Below the pieces are notes generated by a model, which made no database searches, was not told where the DNA came from, and saw nothing but the letters and a program-made list of their open reading frames with translations. From Bradyrhizobium canariense (GTDB lineage: Bacteria; Pseudomonadota; Alphaproteobacteria; Rhizobiales; Xanthobacteraceae), in NCBI RefSeq assembly GCF_018130465.1, contig NZ_JAFCKJ010000008.1, positions 62,001-126,000 on the forward strand: DNA of 64,000 bases, read 5' to 3'. Positions 18,656 through 26,370 of the stretch are shown here, in pieces (position 1 is the stretch's first letter; the number at the start of each line of letters is the position of its first letter). A program made the position numbers and the translations under genes.

Positions 18656-18754
18656 ATGGCCAAGAAAGCTAAGAAGGCGAAGAAGGCGAAGAAGGCGAAG
18701 TCCGCAGTGAAGAAGACTGCGAAGAAGACCCGCAAGGTCGCCAAGAAGAAGTAA
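18656..18754 (+). CDS. 32-aa lysine/alanine-rich histone H1-like micro-protein
   Basis: From ATG 18656 the product is MAKKAKKAKKAKKAKSAV followed by KKTAKKTRKVAKKK, so about half of the residues are Lys. A strong GGAGGG lies seven bases upstream. This resembles the basic C-terminal tails of bacterial H1-like (Hc1/AlgP-type) DNA-binding proteins, and binding to nucleic acid is the likely role. No globular domain is present. Two adjoining hairpins directly follow the stop codon, supporting a discrete transcript. The family cannot be named with certainty. Confidence 0.7.
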   Translation: MAKKAKKAKKAKKAKSAVKKTAKKTRKVAKKK

Positions 18755-18792
18755 CTTCGCTTTTTGAAGTTGCCGGCTCCTAGAGAGCCGGC
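18753..18792 (+). terminator. Two abutting hairpins after the lysine-rich gene
   Basis: AACTTC-GCTTTTT-GAAGTT (18753-18771), which includes the end of the stop codon, is followed immediately by GCCGGCTC-CTAGA-GAGCCGGC (18772-18792). The second stem is 8 perfect base pairs. No U-tract follows, so termination is probable rather than proven; it may instead protect the mRNA 3' end. Confidence 0.55.
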
Positions 18793-19103
18793 ACGTCATC
18801 AGCGCCTTCTCGAAGGATCTGGTCGACGATAGAGGGTGTCGGCGAGACATCAGGTCAACGGTCGGATCGTTTTCTTTAGCGGGTTCGCCCGCCAAAGGCC
18901 GGTCCGGCAGAAGAAACAAGTTTTCTTCGTTCGGTGTGGTTCTCCGTAAGGGGCTCCGCAATTTCACAGGCGGCCTTCGGGCCAACGTGGAATCTGGTCC
19001 TGACGTGTTCGCCGACGCCCTCGTTCTCTTGAGGCCGGGGTATTGCCGGCATTCCCATATCCCGACATTGCTGATCTGGCCGCGCCGACGTGCTTGCTCC
19101 TGC

Positions 19104-19131
19104 CTTGGGCAGGCGAGCTTGGGCAGGCGAG
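19104..19131. repeat. Two perfect tandem copies of a 14-bp unit CTTGGGCAGGCGAG
   Basis: The 14-mer at 19104-19117 is repeated exactly at 19118-19131. It shares its first eight bases with the larger array 390 bp downstream. Confidence 0.75.
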
Positions 19132-19517
19132 GGCGACCGCGAATGGTCAATTGCCGCGACGGCCGTCGCTCAGGGCAATCCGAAACCGTCCCCCGATTCC
19201 AAATAGAGACCTTCTGCGCTGGACGGCACGTCGGCCATCGGGCGTCGCCACGCGAGGCGACCATGCGGCCTTTCCGGCGCGCGGCTCCCACAAATTGTAA
19301 CCACAGGACGCGCGGCACCGTGCGCGATGGTTATCGTTCTCCCAAAATCCCAAGGTGAACCGAATCTGACGAATTGCAGAAGTGCCTGTAAAACGAGGAC
19401 TTCTTGCATTTGCCGTGCGCGCCCGGCGCGGGCTCGTTTACGTCTGCTTCATCGCGATACTTAAACTGCCATTCAAATTTGCCCGCCATCATCATCTCCA
19501 ACAGGCCGGCAAACGGC

Positions 19518-19581
19518 TTGGGCAACGAGACTTGGGCAACGAGACTTGGGCAACAAGACTTGGGCGACAAGACTTGGGGAT
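19518..19581. repeat. Tandem array of 4.5 copies of a 14-bp unit CTTGGGCAACGAGA
   Basis: Copies start at 19518, 19532, 19546 and 19560, with a partial fifth at 19574. Copies 1 and 2 are identical; copies 3 and 4 differ by one or two bases. There are no spacers, so this is a minisatellite and not a CRISPR array. It lies just upstream of the Sel1-like small gene. Confidence 0.85.
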
Positions 19582-19682
19582 GAGTTGAACAGCGCACGAT
19601 CCCAGAAGGGATCATGCAAATCAGAGTTGGACGGGAGCCGCGCTCGGGGGAACGAGGCGGCATAAGAAAAAGGGGATGCGTT

Positions 19683-19949
19683 ATGTTTCAGGGTACTTTC
19701 GATCTGGAGACCGCGACGCCGATTGACGCTGGCGCGCTGTCGGACGTGCTGTTCGAGCGCGGCATGTATTGGGCGAGCGGACGCTCCGGTCTCGTCGATC
19801 TCGTCGCCGCGCACAAATGGTTCAACCTCGCCGCGCTGAAGGGCCGCAAGGACGCCGTGACGCTGCGCCAGGAAGTCGCCGGGCAGATGTCGGACGCCGA
19901 TATTTCGGCCGCGCAGCGCGAGGCGAGGGCGTGGGTCTCCGCCCGTTGA
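19683..19949 (+). CDS. Small Sel1/TPR-like repeat protein (88 aa)
   Basis: From ATG 19683 the protein reads MFQGTFDLETATPIDAGALS, then VLFERGMYWASGR, DLVAAHKWFNLAALKGRKDAV and MSDADISAAQREARAW. The AHKWFNLAALKG segment with an alanine-rich second helix matches a single Sel1-like (SLR) repeat, and the tail resembles the usual C-terminus of alphaproteobacterial SEL1 proteins (…MSxxxIAxAQxxAxxW). No signal peptide is visible. The role is unknown; these repeats mediate protein contacts. Confidence 0.72.
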   Translation: MFQGTFDLETATPIDAGALSDVLFERGMYWASGRSGLVDLVAAHKWFNLAALKGRKDAVTLRQEVAGQMSDADISAAQREARAWVSAR

Positions 19950-20393
19950 GCGAAGAACCGCGTCCCGGCCGTCGCTTTAACAGGTGAACCTGATTTTCGC
20001 TAAATCGGGTTCCCTCGTGGTGACGCCATCCGGATCGGCGCGGCGTGAACGATCCCGACCAGATTGGCCAAGCGTAGATCAGAGGCGGCCGATGCAGATC
20101 GCGCCCCCACGATTGGATCTGGAACTCGGACGGCCGCACAAGCTGGCCTTCTGCCCGACATATTCGAGGTCTCGGACCTTTCCATGCCGCCGCAAGGCCG
20201 GCGTCGACGAGGCCGTGCAGATATTGCCCTCACATTGGCGGATATGACGATCCGGCATCCAGGCGCGCGCACATGAGGAGCACGCGAATCGGGCTCAGCT
20301 CAGCCGCGCTGATCCTTGCGCCAGGCTTTCGCGGCCGCCGCACGGTCGCTTATCAGGTGAAGGAACGCACAGATCTCTGATTCTGCCGCGGGG
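19950..20393. other. 444-bp intergenic region beside the 3' end of tRNA-Ser
   Basis: No supported gene was found. Short overlapping frames on both strands lack motifs. It lies on the 3' side of the tRNA gene, where mobile elements often integrate, but I saw no direct repeat of the tRNA end and no integrase. Confidence 0.35.
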
Positions 20394-20486
20394 TGGCGGA
20401 GAGGGAGGGATTCGAACCCTCGATACAGCTTGAGACCGTATGACGCTTTAGCAAAGCGTTGCCTTCAGCCACTCGGCCACCTCTCC
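20394..20486 (-). tRNA. tRNA-Ser (anticodon GCU)
   Basis: On the reverse strand the gene starts GGAGAGG, pairs with CCTCTCC before G-CCA, has the D-arm GCCGAGTGGCTGAAGGC, the anticodon stem ACGCT/AGCGT around loop TTGCTAA (anticodon GCT, reading AGC and AGU), a long type II variable arm beginning CATACGGTCTCAAGC and the T-arm GAGGGTTCGAATCCCTC. The 3' CCA is encoded at 20394-20396. The 93-base length fits a class II serine tRNA. Confidence 0.97.
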
Positions 20487-21094
20487 GGTGCGAGCCTTAT
20501 GCATCTAATTACTTGGGCTGGTCAATTTGGAAGCGTGTGTTTTCGCTCGAATATTCCCAGCGATTTCCGAAACAAAGCGGTTTGCTCTCGGAGCGAGAAC
20601 GTATCGTCGCGATCCCGGACACAAAGCTGGAGGGTTTGGCGCCCGTCGCAAGAATGGCTCTGGTGTACATGAACGCTGCCTTCGCCCGCATAAACAATTG
20701 ATTTTGCTTCTAAATTGGATGGGAAGGGCTTGCGCGAGGGCTCGGTCGCCTTCGTCGCGGAGCCGCTTCTATTAAGTGATTGATTTGGTTGTCGCTTTCT
20801 GCGATTCGCCACAAGCGCCACAAGCTATGTAGCATTGGTCGCTCTCAAATCGGTCGACGGGTCCCGTGTCAGGGCTGCGGGAAAGGCCTCTCGCCATCAG
20901 TTCGGGATAACTCGCTGGCCGGACCGTCGCACCAGGTGTCGCGACCGTCGCACCAGGCATCGCCGCAATCGGGGGCTGGCACGCGCGTTCGTCCCGCAAC
21001 GGCCGGGCTACGCCGCTACGGTCTCATGCCGTTACTGTCGCAGCTTGCAATGTCGGGGCCGATGGTATGATTGACCAGACGTTCTGAGGGAGGA
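20487..21094. other. 608-bp region between tRNA-Ser and the OGT gene
   Basis: The first half is AT-richer than its surroundings. Frames crossing it (for example ending in ARMALVYMNAAFARINN at 20701) overlap the tRNA gene and have no supported start, so I do not call a gene. A 21-bp tandem duplication is at 20922-20963. The ribosome-binding site GAGGGAGG of the next gene is at the right end. Confidence 0.4.
20922..20963. repeat. Two tandem copies of a 21-bp unit (GACCGTCGCACCAGG core)
   Basis: GACCGTCGCACCAGG occurs at 20922-20936 and 20943-20957 with the following six bases partly conserved, giving period 21. It lies upstream of the O-GlcNAc-transferase-like gene. Confidence 0.65.
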
Positions 21095-23716
21095 ATGGGC
21101 TTGGCGGGTGAACTGCAGACCAAATTTCGACGTGCTGTCGAAGCCTTTCACGCCCACGATTTGGTCAAAGCGGAAAGAATACTGCAGCAGATCGCAAAAG
21201 CGTCCAGGAACATCTTCGAGGTCGAACACCTTCTGGGGGTGGTGAAGCTCGTACAAGGTCGATTTGCCGAGGCCGAGGTGCATCTCAGAGCAGCGGTGGC
21301 CCTGAACGGAAGCAGCGACGAAGCCCTCAGCAATTATGGATATGCGCTCAAATCGCTGAATCGACCTCAGGAAGCTCTGGCCTATTTCACGCGCGCATTG
21401 GCGGTGAATCCGCGCAATCCCCTTTCATACCACAACAGAGGTTCGATCCTCGCCGAGTTCGCGAGAAGCTATGGGGAAGCGATCGAGCAATTCGACAAGG
21501 CGACATTCTACAATCCGAACTTTGCCGATGCCTATGCAAGCAAGGGCGGTTGCCTTGAAAAGCTCAGGCGTTACGAGGATGCCCTCGTCGCCTACGACAA
21601 GGCGCTGTCGATCAGGCCCGACCTGGAGACGGCATGGCTTGGTCGAGGCAATGCACTCCGGAATCTCAGGCGGTACGACGACGCATTTGCCACGTACGAC
21701 AAGGCGCAGTCGGCCAGACCGGATTTCCCGAGTGCATGGGTTGGCCGAGGTGAAGTTTTCACCGATCTCAAGCGCCACGACGAGGCGCTTGCCGCGTACG
21801 ACAAGGCGATCTCGATCAAGCCTGATCTCGAGAGCGCGTGGGTTGCCCGGGGGCATGTTCTCTGGAGCCTGAAGCGCTACGACGAAGCTTCGGCGGCCTA
21901 CGACAAGGCGCTCTCGATCAAGTCCGACCTGGAGAACGCGTGGCTTGGCCGGGGCAACGTGTCCTTCGATCTCAAGCGCCTTGACGAGGCGTTCGCTGCC
22001 TATGACAGGGCGTTGTCGATCCGCTCTGATCTGGCGGAAGCCTGGCTTGGCCGCGGCAATGTTCTGACCGAGCTCAAGCGCCGCGACGATGCACTCGCTG
22101 CGTACGACCGGGCGCTGTCGATCAAGCCTGATCTCGCCGAGGCATGGCTCGGTCGTGGCAACGTGGCGTGGGCGCTCAAGCGCTACGAGGAGGCTCTTGC
22201 CGCGTATGACAAGGCGCTCGCGATCAAGGCCGACACCGAGGGGGCGTGGATTGGCCGGGGCAATGTCTTTACCGAGCTCGGACGCTATGACGAAGCCTTC
22301 ATCGCCTTCGACAAGGCGGTGTCGATCAGGCCTGACCTGGAGGGCATCGAGGGTTTGCGCCTTCTTGCAAAGATGAACCTGTGCAATTGGGACAATCTGG
22401 ACGAAGAGATCGGCCAGTTGACGGCAGCGATACGGCTCGGGAAGGCCAATAGCTCTCCCTTTGCGTTGCTTTCCTTGACGGATTCTCCCGATGATCAGCT
22501 CAGCTGCGCCAGGGCCTGGGTGAGGGCAAAGCTCCCGCATGTCGCCAAGACGAGGTCAGGGGGTGAAATCCGCAGCCACGACAAGATCCGGGTCGGATAT
22601 GTCTCACCTGATTTTCGCAAGCATCCGGTCGGGTACCTCACCGCCGAGATCTTCGAGAGTCACGATCCCGACCGCTTCGAGACGTATGCGTTTTCAATCG
22701 GCCCTGACGACAACAGCGATCTGCGCAGGCGACTGGAAAGGTCGTTTCATCGCTTTATTGATTGCGAGCACAAGGTCGACGGTGAAGTCCTGAAGGCGAT
22801 CGACGATGCGCAGATCGATATCCTTGTCGATCTTGCAGGCCATACGCAGAATGCCAGGCTGTCGTTGTTCGCGTCCAGGCCGGCTCCGATCGTCGTCAAC
22901 TATCTCGGGTTCGCGGGAACGTTGGGGAGCGGGGAGCTCTTCGATTACATCATTGCCGATCAGATCGTGCTGCCAGATCAAAACAGCCAGTTCTTCGACG
23001 AGAAGGTCGTTCGTTTGCCCGGCAGCTTTATGCCGCGTGATAATCACGTTGGGAAAATCGACGATGCTGCGCCCAATCGGGCTGATCACGATTTGCGGCA
23101 GGAATGGACTGTGTTTTGCTGCTTCAACAACGCCTACAAGATCAATCCGGCTGTCTTTGGCTCCTGGATGAATATCTTGAAGAGCGTGGACCAGTCGGTC
23201 TTGTGGCTGTCCGACGTGGGCGAGATCGCAAAATCGAATCTGCGGAAGGAAGCCAGGGGCCGGGGCGTCGACCCGGATCGCCTGGTGTTTGCAAGGCGCG
23301 TTGCGTCTTCATCGGAACATTTGGCGCGCCATCGCCTCGCCGACCTCTTCCTGGATACGATGCCCTACAACGCACATACGACGGCCAGCGATGCGTTGTG
23401 GGCTGGTCTGCCGGTGGTGACCCACATTGGAAATAGTTTCGCCGGTCGCGTGGCGGCGAGCTTGCTGAGCGCTGTCGGCCTGCCTGAGCTGATCACGCGA
23501 ACGCGTGCGGATTATGAAGCACTCGCGATCGACCTGGCGCTCGATAAGCAGAAGCTGGCGGATATTCGCGGAAGGCTGCAAGGGAGCCACCTGACCGCAT
23601 CAACGTTTGATGCGGCGCTCTACGCAAGGCGGCTGGAGGCAGCTTACGAGGCTATGTATCAGCGACATCAGGCCGGCTTGCCGCCGGATCATATCGAAGT
23701 TCAAGCGCGCGGATGA
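21095..23716 (+). CDS. TPR repeat protein with a GT41 O-GlcNAc transferase-like domain
   Basis: The 873-residue protein has about eleven tetratricopeptide repeats (residues about 10-425) followed by an SPINDLY/OGT-type catalytic region (about 490-840). OGT landmarks are present: GYVSPDFRKHPVGYL with the catalytic-base histidine, FCCFNNAYKINPAVFGSW with the UDP-binding lysine near residue 681, and DTMPYNAHTTASDALWAGLP with GNSFAGRVAASLLSAVGLPE. This predicts UDP-sugar transfer onto protein Ser/Thr. No signal peptide is seen, so it should be cytoplasmic. ATG 21095 follows GAGGGAGG; an earlier TTG at 21071 is less likely. A porin gene follows 500 bp downstream on the same strand. Confidence 0.88.
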   Translation: MGLAGELQTKFRRAVEAFHAHDLVKAERILQQIAKASRNIFEVEHLLGVVKLVQGRFAEAEVHLRAAVALNGSSDEALSNYGYALKSLNRPQEALAYFTRALAVNPRNPLSYHNRGSILAEFARSYGEAIEQFDKATFYNPNFADAYASKGGCLEKLRRYEDALVAYDKALSIRPDLETAWLGRGNALRNLRRYDDAFATYDKAQSARPDFPSAWVGRGEVFTDLKRHDEALAAYDKAISIKPDLESAWVARGHVLWSLKRYDEASAAYDKALSIKSDLENAWLGRGNVSFDLKRLDEAFAAYDRALSIRSDLAEAWLGRGNVLTELKRRDDALAAYDRALSIKPDLAEAWLGRGNVAWALKRYEEALAAYDKALAIKADTEGAWIGRGNVFTELGRYDEAFIAFDKAVSIRPDLEGIEGLRLLAKMNLCNWDNLDEEIGQLTAAIRLGKANSSPFALLSLTDSPDDQLSCARAWVRAKLPHVAKTRSGGEIRSHDKIRVGYVSPDFRKHPVGYLTAEIFESHDPDRFETYAFSIGPDDNSDLRRRLERSFHRFIDCEHKVDGEVLKAIDDAQIDILVDLAGHTQNARLSLFASRPAPIVVNYLGFAGTLGSGELFDYIIADQIVLPDQNSQFFDEKVVRLPGSFMPRDNHVGKIDDAAPNRADHDLRQEWTVFCCFNNAYKINPAVFGSWMNILKSVDQSVLWLSDVGEIAKSNLRKEARGRGVDPDRLVFARRVASSSEHLARHRLADLFLDTMPYNAHTTASDALWAGLPVVTHIGNSFAGRVAASLLSAVGLPELITRTRADYEALAIDLALDKQKLADIRGRLQGSHLTASTFDAALYARRLEAAYEAMYQRHQAGLPPDHIEVQARG
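21550..22350 (+). repeat. Eight near-identical 102-bp direct repeats encoding TPR units
   Basis: Repeats such as AYDKALSIKPDLxxAWLGRGNV recur every 34 codons, and the DNA is similar enough (GCGTACGACAAGGCG, CTCAAGCGC) that slippage or recombination could change the repeat number. Variation among strains would be expected, as in other bacterial TPR genes with iterated units. Confidence 0.8.
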
Positions 23717-24079
23717 GGACGACCGTCGCGGCCGCTTGCTAGTCAGGTCAGCCAATTCCCGAAGCGGTGGGGCGCGCTGAGTCCTTGGTTGATTCCACGA
23801 TTCGGACGCCTCAGATCCACAGCGGAGCGCCTCCGCGGATGTGGGAGCCCGCGCCGGAACTTTTGACAGCAAATGGAACCTGTCTAAAAAATCCAATATA
23901 TTCAATGTGTTACAAGAGCGCTGTGATCACATCTGCGTGTTATTTGTGCAACACCCGTCGGAAAACACGCTCCATAGGCCCGTTCTGAAGCGTTCTGTTG
24001 TTGTGTGTGCAAGGGCGTTCGGTAATTGTGACTGAGCGACGGAGGGGGGCATCCCGAGGTCGTCCCGTCTTAGGTGGTT
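23717..24079 (+). other. Intergenic region upstream of the porin leader
   Basis: No gene was found. Around 23880-23960 the DNA becomes AT-rich (AATATATTCAATGTG, TGTTATTTGTGC), which suits a promoter, and there is a 10-bp palindrome TGTGATCACA at 23922-23931. The 5' UTR of the porin mRNA probably begins in this region. Confidence 0.4.
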
Positions 24080-24222
24080 CGCTTAAGTCCCTCGCGTTCA
24101 GCGGGTGTGTCCGAAGGCGCGAAGCGACTAAGCGGTGAATTTAAGGGACAAGGGAACCAACCTTAGGGTGTCTTCACCCAGCGGATCCGGAACCTTCCCT
24201 ATGGCAAACTTGGAGGTTTAAC
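24080..24222 (+). promoter_or_regulatory. Structured 5' leader of the porin mRNA
   Basis: CGCTTAAGTC (24080-24089) pairs with GACTAAGCG (24126-24134) with one bulged base, and inside it TCGCG (24092-24096) pairs with CGCGA (24118-24122). A second hairpin GGGTG-TCTT-CACCC spans 24166-24179. The ribosome-binding site TTGGAGG follows before ATG 24223. Such stable leaders are common on highly expressed porin mRNAs and can be sRNA or stability targets. Regulation is inferred. Confidence 0.5.
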
Positions 24223-25833
24223 ATGAAGTTGGTTAAGAGCCTTTTGCTCGGTTCCGCGGCGGGTCTGATCGCCGTTGGCGGAGCGCAGGCAGCCGATCTC
24301 CCCGTGAAGGCCAAAGCGGTCGAATACGTGAAGATCTGCTCCCTGTACGGTGCGGGTTTCTACTACATCCCGGGCACCGACACCTGCATCAAGCTGGGTG
24401 GTTACTTGCGCGCTGAAGTCGCGCTGGGCACCAACTCGGATTTCGGCGGCGGCTTGAACGTTTCGAGCCAGGGCGCCAACGGTTCCCGCAACCGTCTGAC
24501 GAACTACTACACCATGCGCGCTCGTGAAGATCTCAACATCGACACGCGCACCGCGACCGAGTACGGCGTTGTCCGTACCTTCTTCGACGGCGTGTTCTCC
24601 TGGACGTCCGGCAACTACGTCGGCACCGGTTCGGGCACCGGCACCACCGCCTACAGCGGTACGCTGGCTGCCGCCACCAACCCCGGCGCGACCACCACGG
24701 GCCTGTTCGGTTCGGGCTCCGGCTCGGTCAACGGCACCGACGGCAACACCTCGGCCGGTTCGCTCGGCGTGTACTACGCCTTCATCCAGTTCGCTGGCTT
24801 CACGATGGGTAAGGCCGTGTCGCAGTTCGACGCGCCCTGGACCAACTATCCCGGCAACAACTTCGACAGCCTCGTCGGCGGTTCCGGCACGGTCACTGGT
24901 GTCAACCAGTTCACCTACACCGCTGACTTCGGTCAGGGCGTGACGGCAGCGTTCTCGGCTGAAGACGTTTCCTCGTACTATCAGGCCGGCAACCTGAACA
25001 TGACCGGCGCGACTGCGGCCGGCATGCTCGGTGGCGCTTATGGCTCCAACGCCATCGGCGGCACCCGTTCGCCGAACCTCGTTGGTATGGTGCGTGTCGA
25101 CCAGGCCTGGGGCCTTTTCCAGGCGTCGGTCGCTGCGCATGACAACCACGTCGGTTACTACGGCGCGTCCGAGGCCACTGGCCACCCCGACGACAAGTGG
25201 GGCTGGGCAGTTCAGCTGGCTCTGTCGATCAAGAACATCCCGACTGGTGCGGGTGACGTGATCAACATTTCGGGCGTCTACACCGACGGCGCGACCCGCT
25301 ACAACTTCCAGAACCTGGCGGGCAGCACCTACTCGATGTGGGGAACCACGAGCACGGGTAACTACGGCAGCGTCGGCTTCGCCACCGCTCCCGACACCGT
25401 GTACGTCACGGGCAGCCAGCAGGAAACGGTCAAGACCTGGGGCTTCCGCGGTGCTTACACCCATAACTGGGATCCCTACTGGAACACCGCGATCTACGGT
25501 GCCTACGCTCAGGCGCAGTACGGCACTCTCGCCAAGACCACGCTCTGCGGCGCTGGTGGTGCTGGTGGTGGCGTGTTCGGTGCTGGCTTCGCTGGCGTGA
25601 CCGCTTGTAACCCGGACTTCGCGATCGGCCAGGTGGGTCTCATCACCCGCTGGACCCCGGTCAAGAACCTGACGTTCTCGGCGGACGTTGCCTGGACCCA
25701 CCTCGACCAGAAGTACGCTGGTTCGGTGACCCCGGCCGCCACGATCGCTGTCCCGGCCAAGCCGGCTGCGACCTACGACCTCAAGGATCAGGACTCGGTC
25801 GTTCTGCTCCTCCGCGCTCAGCGCAACTGGTAA
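24223..25833 (+). CDS. Outer membrane porin (alphaproteobacterial porin_2 family)
   Basis: The 536-residue protein starts with a signal peptide (MKLVKSLLLGSAAGL... AQAADL), and the mature part opens with the family signature KAVEYVKICSLYGAGFYYIPG and TDTCIKLGGYLRAEV. It continues as alternating beta strands with Gly/Ser/Thr-rich loops and ends in a C-terminal aromatic VLLLRAQRNW, as required for outer-membrane insertion by BAM. Two cysteines in the early loop are conserved in this family. It forms a general diffusion channel. Optimised codons and a strong terminator suggest high expression. Confidence 0.95.
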   Translation: MKLVKSLLLGSAAGLIAVGGAQAADLPVKAKAVEYVKICSLYGAGFYYIPGTDTCIKLGGYLRAEVALGTNSDFGGGLNVSSQGANGSRNRLTNYYTMRAREDLNIDTRTATEYGVVRTFFDGVFSWTSGNYVGTGSGTGTTAYSGTLAAATNPGATTTGLFGSGSGSVNGTDGNTSAGSLGVYYAFIQFAGFTMGKAVSQFDAPWTNYPGNNFDSLVGGSGTVTGVNQFTYTADFGQGVTAAFSAEDVSSYYQAGNLNMTGATAAGMLGGAYGSNAIGGTRSPNLVGMVRVDQAWGLFQASVAAHDNHVGYYGASEATGHPDDKWGWAVQLALSIKNIPTGAGDVINISGVYTDGATRYNFQNLAGSTYSMWGTTSTGNYGSVGFATAPDTVYVTGSQQETVKTWGFRGAYTHNWDPYWNTAIYGAYAQAQYGTLAKTTLCGAGGAGGGVFGAGFAGVTACNPDFAIGQVGLITRWTPVKNLTFSADVAWTHLDQKYAGSVTPAATIAVPAKPAATYDLKDQDSVVLLLRAQRNW

Positions 25834-25857
25834 GCTCGGTCTAACGAGTTGACAGAG

Positions 25858-25891
25858 AGCCCCGGCGGGAAACCGCCGGGGCTTTTTCTTT
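25858..25891 (+). terminator. Strong intrinsic terminator of the porin gene
   Basis: AGCCCCGGCGG (25858-25868) pairs perfectly with CCGCCGGGGCT (25873-25883) around a GAAA tetraloop, followed by TTTTCTTTT. This is a textbook Rho-independent terminator 25 bases after the porin stop codon. Confidence 0.95.
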
Positions 25892-26370
25892 TGCCGGCGA
25901 TGCTTTGTTCCTGCTCCATGGCGGTCGCGTTGGTGCGTCGCTGTCCGTTGGCCGATCGTTCGTCGCGGCCTGATCGAAGCTGCTGCGGGAGAGGGGATCT
26001 CTGGGTTGCACACCATCCCCGCGGCCAGAGCGCGCGGTTCTGACCGTCGTTGACGAACGCGGACCTGCGAACGCCCGCCTATCTGGTGTTCAATCGAAAG
26101 GGATCGACGCCTTCATCCCCGAGCCGCCGGGTAACGGAGAGTTCGCCAATCCGACCGCGATCCTGGCAGCGCCCGAGAGCTTGGCGGCCCGCAAGGTTCT
26201 GGCAGCCCCGACATTCCGGCAACCCGCCAAAGGCGCGTGTCGAGCAAGCCCGCCTGACAATCGCGCTCCAACGCTTCTTCGGTGGCTCAAGTCTCTTCGG
26301 TGGCTCAAGTCCCGGCGACGATGGCGCGCGCCACCAAGGGGCCCGGCAGAGATCGAGAGAGGATGACCGG
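25892..26370. other. About 480-bp intergenic region between the porin and the transglycosylase
   Basis: No supported gene. Frames here are short or are shadows of the reverse-strand gene. An 18-bp tandem duplication is at 26276-26311. The downstream transglycosylase gene ends at 26371 on the reverse strand. Confidence 0.4.
26276..26311. repeat. Two perfect tandem copies of an 18-bp unit TCTTCGGTGGCTCAAGTC
   Basis: The unit at 26276-26293 is repeated exactly at 26294-26311. Its GGCTCAAGTC end resembles the CTTGGGCA-type minisatellite only loosely. It lies in a gene-free stretch. Confidence 0.8.

Larger units (their letters stand above)
18793..19682. other. 890-bp gene-poor region with 14-bp tandem repeats
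   Basis: Frames that cross this region have no family motif, no consistent codon bias and low complexity. It contains two sets of tandem 14-mers beginning CTTGGGCA (listed separately), and otherwise nothing recognisable. The sequence could be remnants of decayed genes. Confidence 0.4.

Noticed and set aside
18548-19318. 256-aa reverse frame across the lysine-rich gene and repeats
   Set aside because: It runs antisense to the RBS-led lysine-rich gene and includes low-complexity sequence; no motif.
19518-19581. Possible CRISPR array
   Set aside because: The 14-bp units are directly adjacent with no spacers and no cas genes are present in the window.
20430-20701. Two 80-aa forward frames beside tRNA-Ser
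   Set aside because: Their starts lie within the tRNA gene and they carry no recognised domain; not supported as genes.
23922-23931. TGTGATCACA as a CRP site upstream of the porin
   Set aside because: CRP sites need six bases between TGTGA and TCACA; here the halves are fused, so it is only a short palindrome.
24199-26016. 605-aa reverse-strand frame over the porin gene
   Set aside because: It is the antisense shadow of a highly codon-biased porin with signal peptide and terminator.
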